This document shows positions 40,802-49,809 of a stretch of 64,000 nucleotides of DNA, piece after piece. The DNA is from an uncultured Alkalilimnicola sp. (GTDB taxonomy: Bacteria > Pseudomonadota > Gammaproteobacteria > Nitrococcales > AK92). The stretch is taken from the NCBI GenBank assembly GCA_937951875.1, contig CALGAN010000010.1, positions 1 to 64,000 of the forward strand, written 5' to 3'. Made by a program: the position numbers and the translations under genes. The notes beneath the pieces were generated by a model. The model was not told the DNA's origin, searched no databases, and saw only the letters and a list, made by a program, of their open reading frames with translations. Each line of letters starts with the position of its first letter. Within the stretch, counting starts at the first letter, position 1.

Positions 40802-41512
40802 TTACCAGGGAATGGGCTGCCGGTCCCGGAAGAAGCCGCCGGTGGGGCCGTCGCTGGGCAGGGTGGCAGCCCAGACGATGCCGGCGGCGGCCTCGGCGAC
40901 GCTGCGCGGCGCTTGCGGGCCGCCCATGCGGGTCTTCACCCAGCCGGGGCTGACCGCGTTGACCAGGATGTTGTCGTTCTTGAACTCCGCCGCCAGCACC
41001 CGGGTCATGGCGTTGAGCGCGGCCTTGGAGATGCGGTAGGCAGCGTGGGTGCCGCTCATGTCGGCGAGCTGGCCCAGTTCGCTGGAGACGTTGACGATGC
41101 GGCCGTAGCGGTTGCGGCGCATGATCGGGATCATCGCCTGGCACAGCCGGTAGGGGCCGTAGACGTTGGTCTCCATGGTGGTGCGCAGGATGTCGAGTGG
41201 GATCTCCAGGCTGGTCTGGGTCGCGCCCTCGAGCAGCACGCCGGCGTTGTTGATCAGCACGTCGAGCCGACCGAAGGTACCGTTCACGTACTCGGCCGCC
41301 CGCTTGATGCTCTCGTTCTTGGTGACGTCGAGCGGGAAATAGACGATATCCAGGCCTTCGGCCTGCAGCTTGTCGGCGGCAGCCTTGCCGCTGAGTCCCT
41401 CGCGACTGGTGAGGATCACCTTGTGCCGCTCCTGCGAGAGCTGGCGGCACACTTCCAGCCCGATGCCGCGGTTGCCGCCGGTGACCAGAGCGACGCGTTG
41501 GAACTCTGCCAT
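40802..41512 (-). CDS. Short-chain dehydrogenase/reductase (carbonyl-reductase-like)
   Basis: 236 residues from ATG 41512 (AAGGA 8 nt upstream; a TTG two codons earlier is less likely). NADP-type TGGNRGIGLEVCRQL, NNAGVLLEG, catalytic YRISKAALN, and a long insert NVYGPYRLCQAMIPIMRRNR, resembling eukaryotic carbonyl reductase 1 and plant SDRs. Substrate unknown. A hairpin (about 41527-41563) separates it from gpmA. Confidence 0.85.
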   Translation of the reverse strand: MAEFQRVALVTGGNRGIGLEVCRQLSQERHKVILTSREGLSGKAAADKLQAEGLDIVYFPLDVTKNESIKRAAEYVNGTFGRLDVLINNAGVLLEGATQTSLEIPLDILRTTMETNVYGPYRLCQAMIPIMRRNRYGRIVNVSSELGQLADMSGTHAAYRISKAALNAMTRVLAAEFKNDNILVNAVSPGWVKTRMGGPQAPRSVAEAAAGIVWAATLPSDGPTGGFFRDRQPIPW

Positions 41513-41567
41513 GCCCAATCCTTAGGTAAGGCGACCCGTCGGCGTAAGCCGGCGGGTTGCGCCGGGG

Positions 41568-42278
41568 TTAGTGATGCCCGAGCTGCTGCTCGCGCAGGTA
41601 GTAGCGCTTCTGCAGTCTCAGCTCGTCGTCCAGCTCGTAGACCAGCGGATCGCCGGTGGCGATCTCCACCTTCATGATCTCGTCGTCGGAGAGCTGCTCG
41701 ATGTGCTTGATCAGCGCGCGGATGCTGTTGCCGTGGGCGGCGATCAGCACCGACTCGGACTGGCGCAGGGTCGGCGCGATCGTGCTCTCCCAGTAGGGCA
41801 GCACGCGCTCCAGCGTGGTCTTGAGCGACTCGGCGGCCGGCAGCTCCGACGGCTGCAAGTCCTTGTAGCGCGGATCGAAGCGCGGGTGGCGCTCGTCGTC
41901 CAGGCTCAGCGCCGGCGGCGGCGTGGCGTAGCTGCGGCGCCAGATGTGCACCTGCTCGTCACCATACTTCTGCGCGGTCTCGGCCTTGTTCAAGCCGGTC
42001 AGCGCGCCGTAGTGGCGCTCGTTCAGACGCCAGCTCTTGGTGACCGGGATGTACATCTGGTCGAGCTCGTCGAGGATCATCCAGCAGGTGCGGATCGCCC
42101 GCTTGAGCACCGAGGTGAAGGCGCAGTCGAAGCGGAAACCGGCGGCGCGCAGCGCTTGACCGGCGGCTTTGGCTTCCTCGCGGCCCTTGTCGGTGAGGTC
42201 GACGTCGACCCAGCCGGTGAAGCGGTTCTCCAGGTTCCAGATGCTCTGGCCGTGACGTACCAGTACGAGACGTTTCAT
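41568..42278 (-). CDS. gpmA: 2,3-bisphosphoglycerate-dependent phosphoglycerate mutase
   Basis: 236 residues. LVRHGQSIWNLENRFTGW with phospho-His9, RLNERHYGALTGLNKAETA near residue 84, the SVLIAAHGNSIRALIKHIE second His motif, and EIATGDPLVYELDDEL. It interconverts 2- and 3-phosphoglycerate in glycolysis and gluconeogenesis. Divergent from the TonB-receptor region. Confidence 0.96.
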   Translation of the reverse strand: MKRLVLVRHGQSIWNLENRFTGWVDVDLTDKGREEAKAAGQALRAAGFRFDCAFTSVLKRAIRTCWMILDELDQMYIPVTKSWRLNERHYGALTGLNKAETAQKYGDEQVHIWRRSYATPPPALSLDDERHPRFDPRYKDLQPSELPAAESLKTTLERVLPYWESTIAPTLRQSESVLIAAHGNSIRALIKHIEQLSDDEIMKVEIATGDPLVYELDDELRLQKRYYLREQQLGHH

Positions 42279-42460
42279 CGAGTCGGATTCCCTTGCGTTC
42301 GGCGGCGTGCGCCAGCGCCCGCCGCGGCCGTCGGTTCGGTGCTTGGAGCCAGTGACGAAGGCCGTCGCGGGTCCGCGTTCCCGGGGCTCGCCAGAAGCTC
42401 TTGTTGGGCGCGGCTAGTGTAGCAGCGCGCCGGAATCGACGCGACGCGTCGAAGCGCGAA

Positions 42461-42491
42461 TGCGCCATTTGCCGCGGTGGGTGCGGCATTT
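42461..42491. promoter_or_regulatory. Candidate enhancer (UAS) for the sigma-54 promoter
   Basis: TGCGCCATTT (42461-42470) and TGCGGCATTT (42482-42491) are direct repeats spaced 21 bp apart, two helical turns, about 85-115 bp ahead of the predicted start. Distance and phasing fit an enhancer-binding-protein site; the protein is not proven. A CGACGCGTCG palindrome (42442-42451) lies just upstream. Apart from these and the promoter, the 354-bp gap 42279-42632 shows nothing else to me. Confidence 0.35.
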
Positions 42492-42549
42492 CACACACCT
42501 TCGCCTCGGCTCCGTCTCCCAAGTCGCTGAATGGAAAGCCTCGCTGCGC

Positions 42550-42564
42550 TGGCACGCCGCTTGC
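42550..42564 (+). promoter_or_regulatory. Sigma-54 (-24/-12) promoter
   Basis: TGGCACGCCGCTTGC matches the sigma-54 consensus TGGCACG-N4-TTGC with no mismatch and the invariant GG-N10-GC spacing. Predicted start near 42576, about 57 nt before the GTG of the TonB-dependent receptor. An enhancer-binding activator gene lies 2.4 kb away, just beyond the receptor. Confidence 0.75.
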
Positions 42565-42632
42565 CGAGCGTCGCCGCGTAGGGCCGTCGCACGACCGGCC
42601 CCGGCAACACGTATCGCTTCGGGAGTTCGCAA

Positions 42633-44633
42633 GTGGGACACAAATATCTCGCGCTCGCTCTGGCCTGCGCGGCCGCCCCGGCGGCGGCGCACACCGATCA
42701 CGACGACCACGCCGATCATGGCCCGGCGCTGACGCCGGTGGTGATCACCGCGCCGTTGATCACCGATCCGGTGACGGTGGAAACCGATCCCAAGGCGCCG
42801 CGGCAGCCGGTGCCGGCCGCCGACGGCGCCGATCTGCTCAAGAACATTCCCGGTTTCTCGGTGGTGCGCAAGGGCGGCACCTCGGGCGATCCCGTGCTGC
42901 GTGGTCTCGCCGGCTCGCGCCTGAACATCCTGCAGGACGGCGCGGAGGTGCTGGGTGGCTGCGGCAACCGCATGGACCCGCCCACCGCCTATCTCTATCC
43001 GCAGACCTTCGACAAGGTGACGGTGGTGAAAGGACCGCAGAGCGTGCTGTACGGCGGCGGCAATCTGGCCGGCGCGGTGCTGTTCGAGCGCCGCACCGAG
43101 CGTTTTCACGAGCCAGGCACCCGCCTGTCCGGCAGCGCGCTGATCGGCGCCAACGGCCGTAACGATCAGATGCTGGACGCCACCGCCGGTGCCGAGCAGG
43201 GTTTCCTGCGGCTGATCGGCACCCGCGCCGTGGCCGACGATTATCGGGATGGCGACGGCAACGCGGTGCACTCTGAATACCGGCGCTGGAGCGGCACCGC
43301 GATCGCCGGCTGGACGCCGAGCGACGACACCCGGCTGGAGCTGAGTGTCGAGCGCAGCGACGGCGAGGCCGCCTACGCCGACCGCGGCATGGACGGCTCC
43401 GCCTTCGATCGCACCGGCTACGGCCTGCGCTTCGAGAGCGAGAACGTCTCGCCGTTGCTGCGACGGGTCGAGGCCAAGGCCTACTACCAGTACGTCGACC
43501 ATGTGATGGACAACTTCAGCCTGCGCACCCCGACCGGAGGCTACATGGTGAGCAATCCGGATCGCAGAACCCAGGGCGCCCGCGCGTTGGCCGAGCTGGC
43601 GCTGAGCGAGACCTCGCTGCTGAGCGTCGGCGCCGATTTCCGCCAGGATCGCCACCGCATCCGCAGCGCCAGCGGTATGGGCGGTCAGGCGCCGATGCTG
43701 GGAGCGCGCGAGCCGGATCTGGAGACGCGCCAGCTCGGCGTGTTCGCCCAGCTGGAGCAGGCGGTCGGCGAGCGCGGCACCTGGCTGGCGGGAGCGCGCG
43801 TCGACCGGGTCGAGGCCGAGGCGCGGCAGCGCTCCGCCAACTTCGGCGGCGCCGCGGCCGGCACCGAGGAAGATGACGACAACATCGGCGGCTTCATCCG
43901 CTACGAGCATCGGCTCGACGCCTTGCTGCTGTACGCCGGCCTCGGCCACGCCGAGCGCTCCCCGGACTACTGGGAGCGCAACGCGCGTTTCGACGTCGCA
44001 CCGGAGAAGAGCAACCAGCTCGACCTGGGCCTGGGCTACCAGGGCGTCCGGGTGAAAAGCAATCTGTCGCTGTTCTACGCCCGCATCGACGACTACATCC
44101 TCATCGACTGGGCACGCGACGGCATGGGTGCCTGGCAGAAGGTCGGCGCGCGCAACGTCGATGCTCGCACCTGGGGCTTCGAGGCCGATGCCGTGTGGAC
44201 GCTGAGCGCGCGTTGGCGCGTCACCGCCACGCTGGCCTACGTGCACGGCGACAACCGCAGCGACGACAAACCTTTAGCGCAGATTCCTCCCCTGGAAGGG
44301 AGCTTGGCGCTGGATTACGACGACGGCACTTGGTCGGCTGGCGCCCTGTGGCGCGTGGTGGACTCGCAGGATCGGGTCAGCGTCAATAGCGGCTCCATCG
44401 CCGGGCGCGATCTGGGCGAAACCGGCGGCTTCGGCGTGCTGTCGCTGCACGCCGGCTATCGGCCGAATGAGGCGCTGACGATCACCGCGGGCATCGACAA
44501 TCTGTTCGACAAGACCTATGCCGAGCACCTGAGCCGCAGCGGCAGCGACAGCCTGATCGTCGGCTACGAGCGAACCGTTCGCGTCAACGAGCCGGGGCGG
44601 GTGTGGTGGCTGCAGGCGGCGGCGCGCTTCTAG
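42633..44633 (+). CDS. TonB-dependent copper-receptor homologue (OprC/NosA type)
   Basis: 666 residues. Short signal peptide ending AAAPAAAH, then a His/Asp-rich stretch HTDHDDHADHG likely to bind metal. The plug domain has GGCGNRMDPPTAYLYPQTFD, the signature I associate with copper receptors OprC and NosA; the barrel ends in a terminal Phe (WWLQAAARF). It should bring copper, or a copper complex, across the outer membrane using TonB/ExbBD energy. The GTG start at 42633 follows GGGAG by 8 nt. It lies behind a sigma-54 promoter, which is unusual for this family. Confidence 0.82.
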   Translation: MGHKYLALALACAAAPAAAHTDHDDHADHGPALTPVVITAPLITDPVTVETDPKAPRQPVPAADGADLLKNIPGFSVVRKGGTSGDPVLRGLAGSRLNILQDGAEVLGGCGNRMDPPTAYLYPQTFDKVTVVKGPQSVLYGGGNLAGAVLFERRTERFHEPGTRLSGSALIGANGRNDQMLDATAGAEQGFLRLIGTRAVADDYRDGDGNAVHSEYRRWSGTAIAGWTPSDDTRLELSVERSDGEAAYADRGMDGSAFDRTGYGLRFESENVSPLLRRVEAKAYYQYVDHVMDNFSLRTPTGGYMVSNPDRRTQGARALAELALSETSLLSVGADFRQDRHRIRSASGMGGQAPMLGAREPDLETRQLGVFAQLEQAVGERGTWLAGARVDRVEAEARQRSANFGGAAAGTEEDDDNIGGFIRYEHRLDALLLYAGLGHAERSPDYWERNARFDVAPEKSNQLDLGLGYQGVRVKSNLSLFYARIDDYILIDWARDGMGAWQKVGARNVDARTWGFEADAVWTLSARWRVTATLAYVHGDNRSDDKPLAQIPPLEGSLALDYDDGTWSAGALWRVVDSQDRVSVNSGSIAGRDLGETGGFGVLSLHAGYRPNEALTITAGIDNLFDKTYAEHLSRSGSDSLIVGYERTVRVNEPGRVWWLQAAARF

Positions 44634-44774
44634 GCGCCGGACCATGGCGGCGGATACGGCTCTCACCCGCGGCAAGCCTGCCCTCGCGACGGCGGGGGCG
44701 GGTATTCAGAACCCCAGGAGTAGCCGCCAGCGCTGTCCGTGGTTTGACACGTCCGGCAGAAGCCGTCTTACGGT

Positions 44775-44928
44775 GCGAGGCTTTTCGATCAGTCAATTAA
44801 GCGGTGCTTCGCGGTTGGTTTCTCTCCGCAAAGGGGGGAGGGAACGTGCTGACCGCCGTTCTGCCCAGATCCCAGGTACGGCACATCGGCTCAGCATCCG
44901 TAGCCACTCGGTCGATACGTGCATGCGC
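44775..44928 (+). repeat. Intergenic repeat copy 2 (after the TonB receptor)
   Basis: Shares ordered blocks with 37600-37774 (GCGAGGCTTT, GAGGGAACGT, TCTGCCCAGATCC, CGGCACATCG and a GTGCAT word). The left palindromic arm is missing here. The remainder of the 407-bp gap 44634-45040 has a C/G-rich stretch (44941-44990) resembling the arms of copy 1 and otherwise no gene I can support. Confidence 0.6.
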
Positions 44929-45040
44929 CAGCCTTTCGCGGGAGCGCACCGCTTACTCCCCTCGCGGGAGAGGGGGAGGGGGACAGACAAACCGCCTTCC
45001 TAGCACCAGGGTATGGGCGGGGTAGGAAACGGCCGGGCGC

Positions 45041-45991
<951 letters not shown>

Positions 45992-46010
45992 GGGTTCGGG
46001 TTCTCAGCGT

Positions 46011-46688
46011 TTAGAGCAGCACCGGGAGCAGCAGGGGCGCGAGCGCCAGCGCGATCAGGCTCAGCCCCGCCGCTTTCCGCACTTGGGGCAGCCGGCTCAG
46101 GCGACCTAGATAAGCGGTGAGGATACCGGCGCCCACCACCGCCGGTAAAGTGCCCAGGCCGAACGCCCCCATCGCCGCCATGGCGTCGAACGGATCGGCC
46201 CGGCTGGCGGCCCAGAGCACCATGCCGTAGACCATGCCGCAGGGCAGCCAGCCCCATACGGCGCCGTACGCCAGCGCCTGCCAGGCCGAACGCACCGGCA
46301 ACAGTCGTCTCCCCAGCGGGCCCAGCCGCCGCCACAGCGGCTGGCCCAAGCGCTCGATCCGCGCCAGCTGGGGAAACCAGCCGGCGATGTAGAGGCCGAT
46401 GGCGCTCATCAGCAGCGCGGCGAGCGCCGCCAGCAGGTTGTGGCCGACATCGCCCAGCAGGCGTAGCGCCGAGGCGCCGAGCGTGCCGATCAGCCCGCCG
46501 GCGAGCACGTAGCTGCCGATCCGGCCGGTGCTGTAGGCGCATAGGAAACCGAGCAGGCGCACGCGATCGGCCCGGACCTCCGCCGGCAGGCTGAAGGCGA
46601 GGGCGCCGATGATCCCGCCGCACATGCCCACACAATGCAGGGTGCTGAACAGCCCGGCGATGAAGGCGGCGGCCAGGGAGAAGGACAT
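46011..46688 (-). CDS. TauE/SafE- or DsbD_2-like membrane protein with HCxxMCGG motif
   Basis: 225 residues, six membrane helices. The first helix holds STLHCVGMCGGIIGAL, and a later one GWLPCGMVYGMVLWA; this pair of Cys motifs marks the urease-accessory/DsbD-like membrane family often found with cbb3 oxidase or copper genes. Transport or thiol transfer linked to metal handling is inferred. It lies between a thioesterase-fold gene and a sigma-54 activator, all on the minus strand with gaps of 13 and 19 bp. Confidence 0.78.
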   Translation of the reverse strand: MSFSLAAAFIAGLFSTLHCVGMCGGIIGALAFSLPAEVRADRVRLLGFLCAYSTGRIGSYVLAGGLIGTLGASALRLLGDVGHNLLAALAALLMSAIGLYIAGWFPQLARIERLGQPLWRRLGPLGRRLLPVRSAWQALAYGAVWGWLPCGMVYGMVLWAASRADPFDAMAAMGAFGLGTLPAVVGAGILTAYLGRLSRLPQVRKAAGLSLIALALAPLLLPVLL

Positions 46689-46701
46689 GCGGGGCCCGGC
46701 G

Positions 46702-47142
46702 CTAGCGCGGCTTGGCGAAGTAGCTGCCGCTGAAGCTGGCGGCCGGCTGCTGTGGGTCCGGCAGATGTACGTCCAGGCGCAGGCGGGCGGTAGCGCCGGC
46801 GCGCAGGCGCGCCAGCAACGCCGTCTGCGTCGCCTCGGGCACGGTGATCTCGGCGCGCAGATCGCCGAGCAGCGGCTGCTGGTAGCGGATGCGGCCTTCG
46901 CCCAGCAGCAGTTCGGCGGTCAAGCCCTCGCGCTCCACCAGCTGCCGCAGGAAGGCCCAGCCCGCCAGGCAGGCCAGGGAATAGATGCTGCCGGCGAAAC
47001 CGCTGCCGGCGTGGTTGTGATTGAGCGCCAGCGGGGCGGTCAGCACCAGCCGCTCCCGCTCCAGCGCGGCAACACGCAGGCCCATGGCGGCGCTGAGCGG
47101 AATGAGCCGGTGCAGGGTCTGTTCGAGCTGTTCAGGCGTCAT
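46702..47142 (-). CDS. YiiD C-terminal-like thioesterase-fold protein
   Basis: 146 residues with a hot-dog-type pattern: LNHNHAGSGFAGSIYSLACL near residue 40 (the catalytic-loop helix region), then IRYQQPLLGDLRAEITVP. This matches the putative thioesterase domain found at the C-terminus of YiiD. The substrate is unknown. First gene of the minus-strand three-gene operon with the activator; its start is 86 bp from the divergent CYTH gene, a gap containing a TTCG-loop hairpin (47171-47193). Confidence 0.8.
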   Translation of the reverse strand: MTPEQLEQTLHRLIPLSAAMGLRVAALERERLVLTAPLALNHNHAGSGFAGSIYSLACLAGWAFLRQLVEREGLTAELLLGEGRIRYQQPLLGDLRAEITVPEATQTALLARLRAGATARLRLDVHLPDPQQPAASFSGSYFAKPR

Positions 47143-47228
47143 CGGGCAGCATCCATAAGAAGTACGGGCCGCGGTCGCGTTCGCGCCGACCGCGAATAAG
47201 TTACCATCGACCGCTTACGGAGGTGGTC

Positions 47229-47708
47229 ATGGCGCTAGAGATCGAACGCAAATTCCTGGTCAAGGGCGACGGCTGGCGGTCGTTGGTGCGCGAGACGCTG
47301 GATTTCCGGCAAGGGTATCTGCATGCCAATCCCAGCCTGGCGGTGCGGGTGCGGCGCAGCGCCGGCGAGGCGTTCCTGACCATCAAGGGGGCGCAGGACG
47401 GCATCAGCCGGCTGGAGTTCGAGTATCCGATTCCCGTGGCCGACGCCGAGGCGATGCTTGACCATCTGTGCCGCAAGCCGATCATCGAGAAGCGCCGCCA
47501 CATCGTGCCGTTGGGCGCCCATACCTGGGAGATCGACGTGTTCTACGGTGCCAACGAGGGGCTGGTGCTGGCGGAGATCGAACTCTCCAGCCCCGACGAA
47601 GCGTTCGAGCGGCCGGACTGGTTGGGCGAGGAGGTCAGCGCCGACCCGCGCTATTACAACGCCGCGCTCAACGAGCGCCCGTACCGCGAGTGGAAGGATC
47701 GCGGATGA
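47229..47708 (+). CDS. CYTH-domain protein (triphosphatase-like)
   Basis: 159 residues from ATG 47229, preceded by GGAGGT at 5-6 nt. Signature EIERKFLV at the N-terminus, RVRRSAGEAFLTIKG, alternating charged residues of the triphosphate tunnel (EFEYPI, EKRRH, WEIDVFYG, AEIELSS). Bacterial single-domain members hydrolyse inorganic triphosphate or similar compounds. It overlaps the YkuD gene by 4 bp (ATGA). Confidence 0.9.
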   Translation: MALEIERKFLVKGDGWRSLVRETLDFRQGYLHANPSLAVRVRRSAGEAFLTIKGAQDGISRLEFEYPIPVADAEAMLDHLCRKPIIEKRRHIVPLGAHTWEIDVFYGANEGLVLAEIELSSPDEAFERPDWLGEEVSADPRYYNAALNERPYREWKDRG

Positions 47709-48229
47709 TCGACCGGGCCGCCATGCGCGCCGCCGTGGTGGCCGGCGGCCGGCCCTGGCTTGAGGTCGACATCGGCCGCCAGCGGCTGTGGCTGCGGCGC
47801 GGCGAGACGGTGCTGCGCGAGTTCCCGGTGTCCACCGCCCGCCACGGCCCGGGCGAGCTGAACGGCAGCGGCTGCACCCCGCGCGGCTGGCACGTGATCC
47901 GCGCCAAGATCGGCGACGGCGCGCCGCTCGGCGCGGTGTTCGTCGGCCGCCGCGCCACCGGCGAGATCTACAGCCCCGAGCTGGCGGCGGCCCATCCCGA
48001 GCGCGACTGGATACTCACCCGCATCCTCTGGCTCAGCGGCCTGGAGCCCGGCTTCAACCGCCTGGGCGAGCGCGACACCATGCGCCGCTACATCTACCTG
48101 CACGGCTGCCCGGATCAGGTCGAGTTGGGAAAACCCGGCTCCGCCGGCTGTATAAGGCTTAGAAATCAGGATATTGTCGAGCTTTTTTCAGAAGTTCCGG
48201 TAGGCACGCCGGTCTTCATCCACGAGTAA
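47705..48229 (+). CDS. YkuD-domain enzyme without signal peptide (L,D-carboxypeptidase/transpeptidase)
   Basis: 174 residues of the L,D-transpeptidase catalytic domain: IYLHGCPDQVELGKPGSAGC holds the HG...SxGCxR motif with catalytic Cys near residue 149. The N-terminus (MIDRAAMRAAVVAGGRPWLE) is neither a signal peptide nor a membrane helix, so the enzyme should stay in the cytoplasm. Cytoplasmic YkuD proteins such as ElsL and LdcV act as L,D-carboxypeptidases in murein recycling; the neighbour nagZ, also a recycling enzyme, supports that role. Confidence 0.82.
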   Translation: MIDRAAMRAAVVAGGRPWLEVDIGRQRLWLRRGETVLREFPVSTARHGPGELNGSGCTPRGWHVIRAKIGDGAPLGAVFVGRRATGEIYSPELAAAHPERDWILTRILWLSGLEPGFNRLGERDTMRRYIYLHGCPDQVELGKPGSAGCIRLRNQDIVELFSEVPVGTPVFIHE

Positions 48230-48245
48230 CCGATTAGGGGTGTCC

Positions 48246-49277
48246 ATGTCCCTGGGACCTGTCATGCTGGGCATAAGCGGCCTGGCGCTCACCGCCGAAG
48301 AGAGGGAGATCCTGCGTCACCCCAAGGTCGGCGGCGTGATCCTGTTCACTCGCAACTTCGAGTCGGCGGAGCAGCTGCAGGCCTTGCTGGCCGACATCCA
48401 CGGCTTGCGTCAGCCGCCGCTGCTGGTGGCGGTCGATCAGGAGGGCGGGCGCGTGCAGCGCTTCCGCGGCGAGTTCACCCGGCTGCCGCCGCCGGGTGCG
48501 CTGGCGCCGATCTACGACCGCGACCGGCAGAAAGCCCTGCGGCTGGCCGAGCTCAGCGGCTGGCTGATGGCCGCCGAGCAGCGGGCGGTCGGCGTCGACC
48601 TGAGCTTCGCGCCGGTGCTGGATCTGGGACGGGGCGTGAGCCGCGTGATCGGCGACCGCGCCTTCCACGCCACGCCCGAGGGCGTCGCCGAGCTGGCCGA
48701 GGCCTATGTGCGCGGCATGGCCCGCGCGGGCATGGCGGCGACCGGCAAGCACTTCCCCGGCCACGGTTCGGTCGCGCCCGACTCGCATCTGGAGCTGCCG
48801 GACGACGGTCGGCCCTGGGAGGAAATCGAGGCCGAGGACCTGGTGCCGTTCCGGCGGCTGATCGGTGCCGGCATCGGCGCGATCATGACCGCTCACGTCA
48901 TCTATTCCCGGATCGATCCCGCCGCCGCCAGCTTTTCGCCGTTCTGGGTCGAGGAGGTGCTGCGGCGCCGGCTCGGCTTCCAAGGGGTGGTGTTCAGCGA
49001 CGATCTGGGCATGCAGGCGGCCTGCTGCGTCGGCGATTTCCCGGCGCGGGCGCGGGCGGCGCTGGCCGCTGGCTGCGACATGCTGCTGCTGTGCAACGAC
49101 CTGGACCGGACCGGCGAGGTGCTGGATGCGTTGCCGCAGCCCGATCCGCGCGCGGCGCAGCGGCTGCTGCGCCTGGCGGGGCGGCCGGCGTCGGGCTGGA
49201 GCGAGCTGCGGCGGTCGCGCGCGTGGCGCGAGGCGGTGGCGGCGGTGCGCTCCTACGATCCGTCTTCCGAGCAGTGA
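48246..49277 (+). CDS. nagZ: Beta-N-acetylglucosaminidase NagZ
   Basis: 343 residues, glycoside hydrolase family 3: VAVDQEGGRVQRFRG, the catalytic loop KHFPGHGSVAPDSH and nucleophile Asp in VFSDDLGMQA. NagZ removes GlcNAc from anhydromuropeptides in the cytoplasm. ATG 48246 follows TTAGGGG; a GTG two codons upstream is an alternative. The order YkuD-nagZ-(DsrE)-hpt-phosphorylase recalls Pseudomonas, where nagZ and the thioinosine phosphorylase are neighbours. Confidence 0.94.
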   Translation: MSLGPVMLGISGLALTAEEREILRHPKVGGVILFTRNFESAEQLQALLADIHGLRQPPLLVAVDQEGGRVQRFRGEFTRLPPPGALAPIYDRDRQKALRLAELSGWLMAAEQRAVGVDLSFAPVLDLGRGVSRVIGDRAFHATPEGVAELAEAYVRGMARAGMAATGKHFPGHGSVAPDSHLELPDDGRPWEEIEAEDLVPFRRLIGAGIGAIMTAHVIYSRIDPAAASFSPFWVEEVLRRRLGFQGVVFSDDLGMQAACCVGDFPARARAALAAGCDMLLLCNDLDRTGEVLDALPQPDPRAAQRLLRLAGRPASGWSELRRSRAWREAVAAVRSYDPSSEQ

Positions 49278-49380
49278 TCTTTTGAAAACGGCCAATCGGC
49301 CCGTAGATTCGCGGTGACTTGCGAAAGGTGACCGCCGTCCGCGGGCGCAACCGGCCATGGTGTCCGCGGGCGGTCGTTCC

Positions 49381-49405
49381 TATAATTGGCGCCTTTTTCG
49401 GCGCC
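49381..49405 (+). promoter_or_regulatory. Promoter of the DsrE-like gene with leader hairpin
   Basis: A perfect TATAAT at 49381-49386; the -35 (about 49358-49363, TGGTGT) is weak. GGCGCC-TTTTTC-GGCGCC (49388-49405) forms a small hairpin at the start of the transcript. Confidence 0.5.
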
Positions 49406-49431
49406 CGCCTGGATATCGTGGAGTACGGTAA

Positions 49432-49800
49432 ATGGCGGACAAGCTGCTCATCGTGATGGTCAACAGCGATCCGGACCACCCGGCCGAGCTGGGGGCGCCG
49501 TTCTTCCAGGCCACGGTGGCCGCGGCCATGGAGTACGAGGTCGAAGTGATCCTCACGGGGCTATCGGGTAAGCTCGCCATCAAAGGGGTGGCCGAGAACA
49601 TCCCGATCAAGCCCGGCAGCGAGAAAACGGTGTACGACGTCATGCGCGAGGCGCATGAGGCCGGCGTCAAATTCAAGGTCTGCACGCCCGCTCTGGAGAT
49701 GTGGGGCAACGATCTGATCCCCGAGATCGAGGAGACGGTCGGCGGGGCGTATGTCATCAGCGAAGCGATGGATGACAACACGGTCACCTTCACCTACTGA
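49432..49800 (+). CDS. DsrE/DsrF-like family protein
   Basis: 122 residues, small alpha/beta fold: MADKLLIVMVNSDPDHP, ATVAAAMEYEVEVILTG, KFKVCTPALEMWGND. The single Cys in KVCTPA is at the position of the sulfur-carrying Cys of DsrE-like sulfurtransferases. No dsr or tus genes are near, so a sulfur-relay role is not established. It has its own TATAAT promoter. Confidence 0.8.
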   Translation: MADKLLIVMVNSDPDHPAELGAPFFQATVAAAMEYEVEVILTGLSGKLAIKGVAENIPIKPGSEKTVYDVMREAHEAGVKFKVCTPALEMWGNDLIPEIEETVGGAYVISEAMDDNTVTFTY

Positions 49801-49809
49801 CGGAAAGCG

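Noticed and set aside
42279..42632. Cobalamin riboswitch ahead of the TonB-dependent receptor
   Set aside because: No B12-box (GCCACTG-like) or switch helix seen; the region instead holds a sigma-54 promoter, and the receptor motif is of copper type.
44744..44772. TTGACA promoter in the gap after the TonB receptor
   Set aside because: The -35 is perfect but no acceptable -10 follows at 16-18 bp and no plus-strand gene lies downstream.
49432..49800. Part of a sulfur-oxidation (dsr/tus) system
   Set aside because: The fold is DsrE-like but none of the partner genes are present; context is purine salvage and murein recycling.
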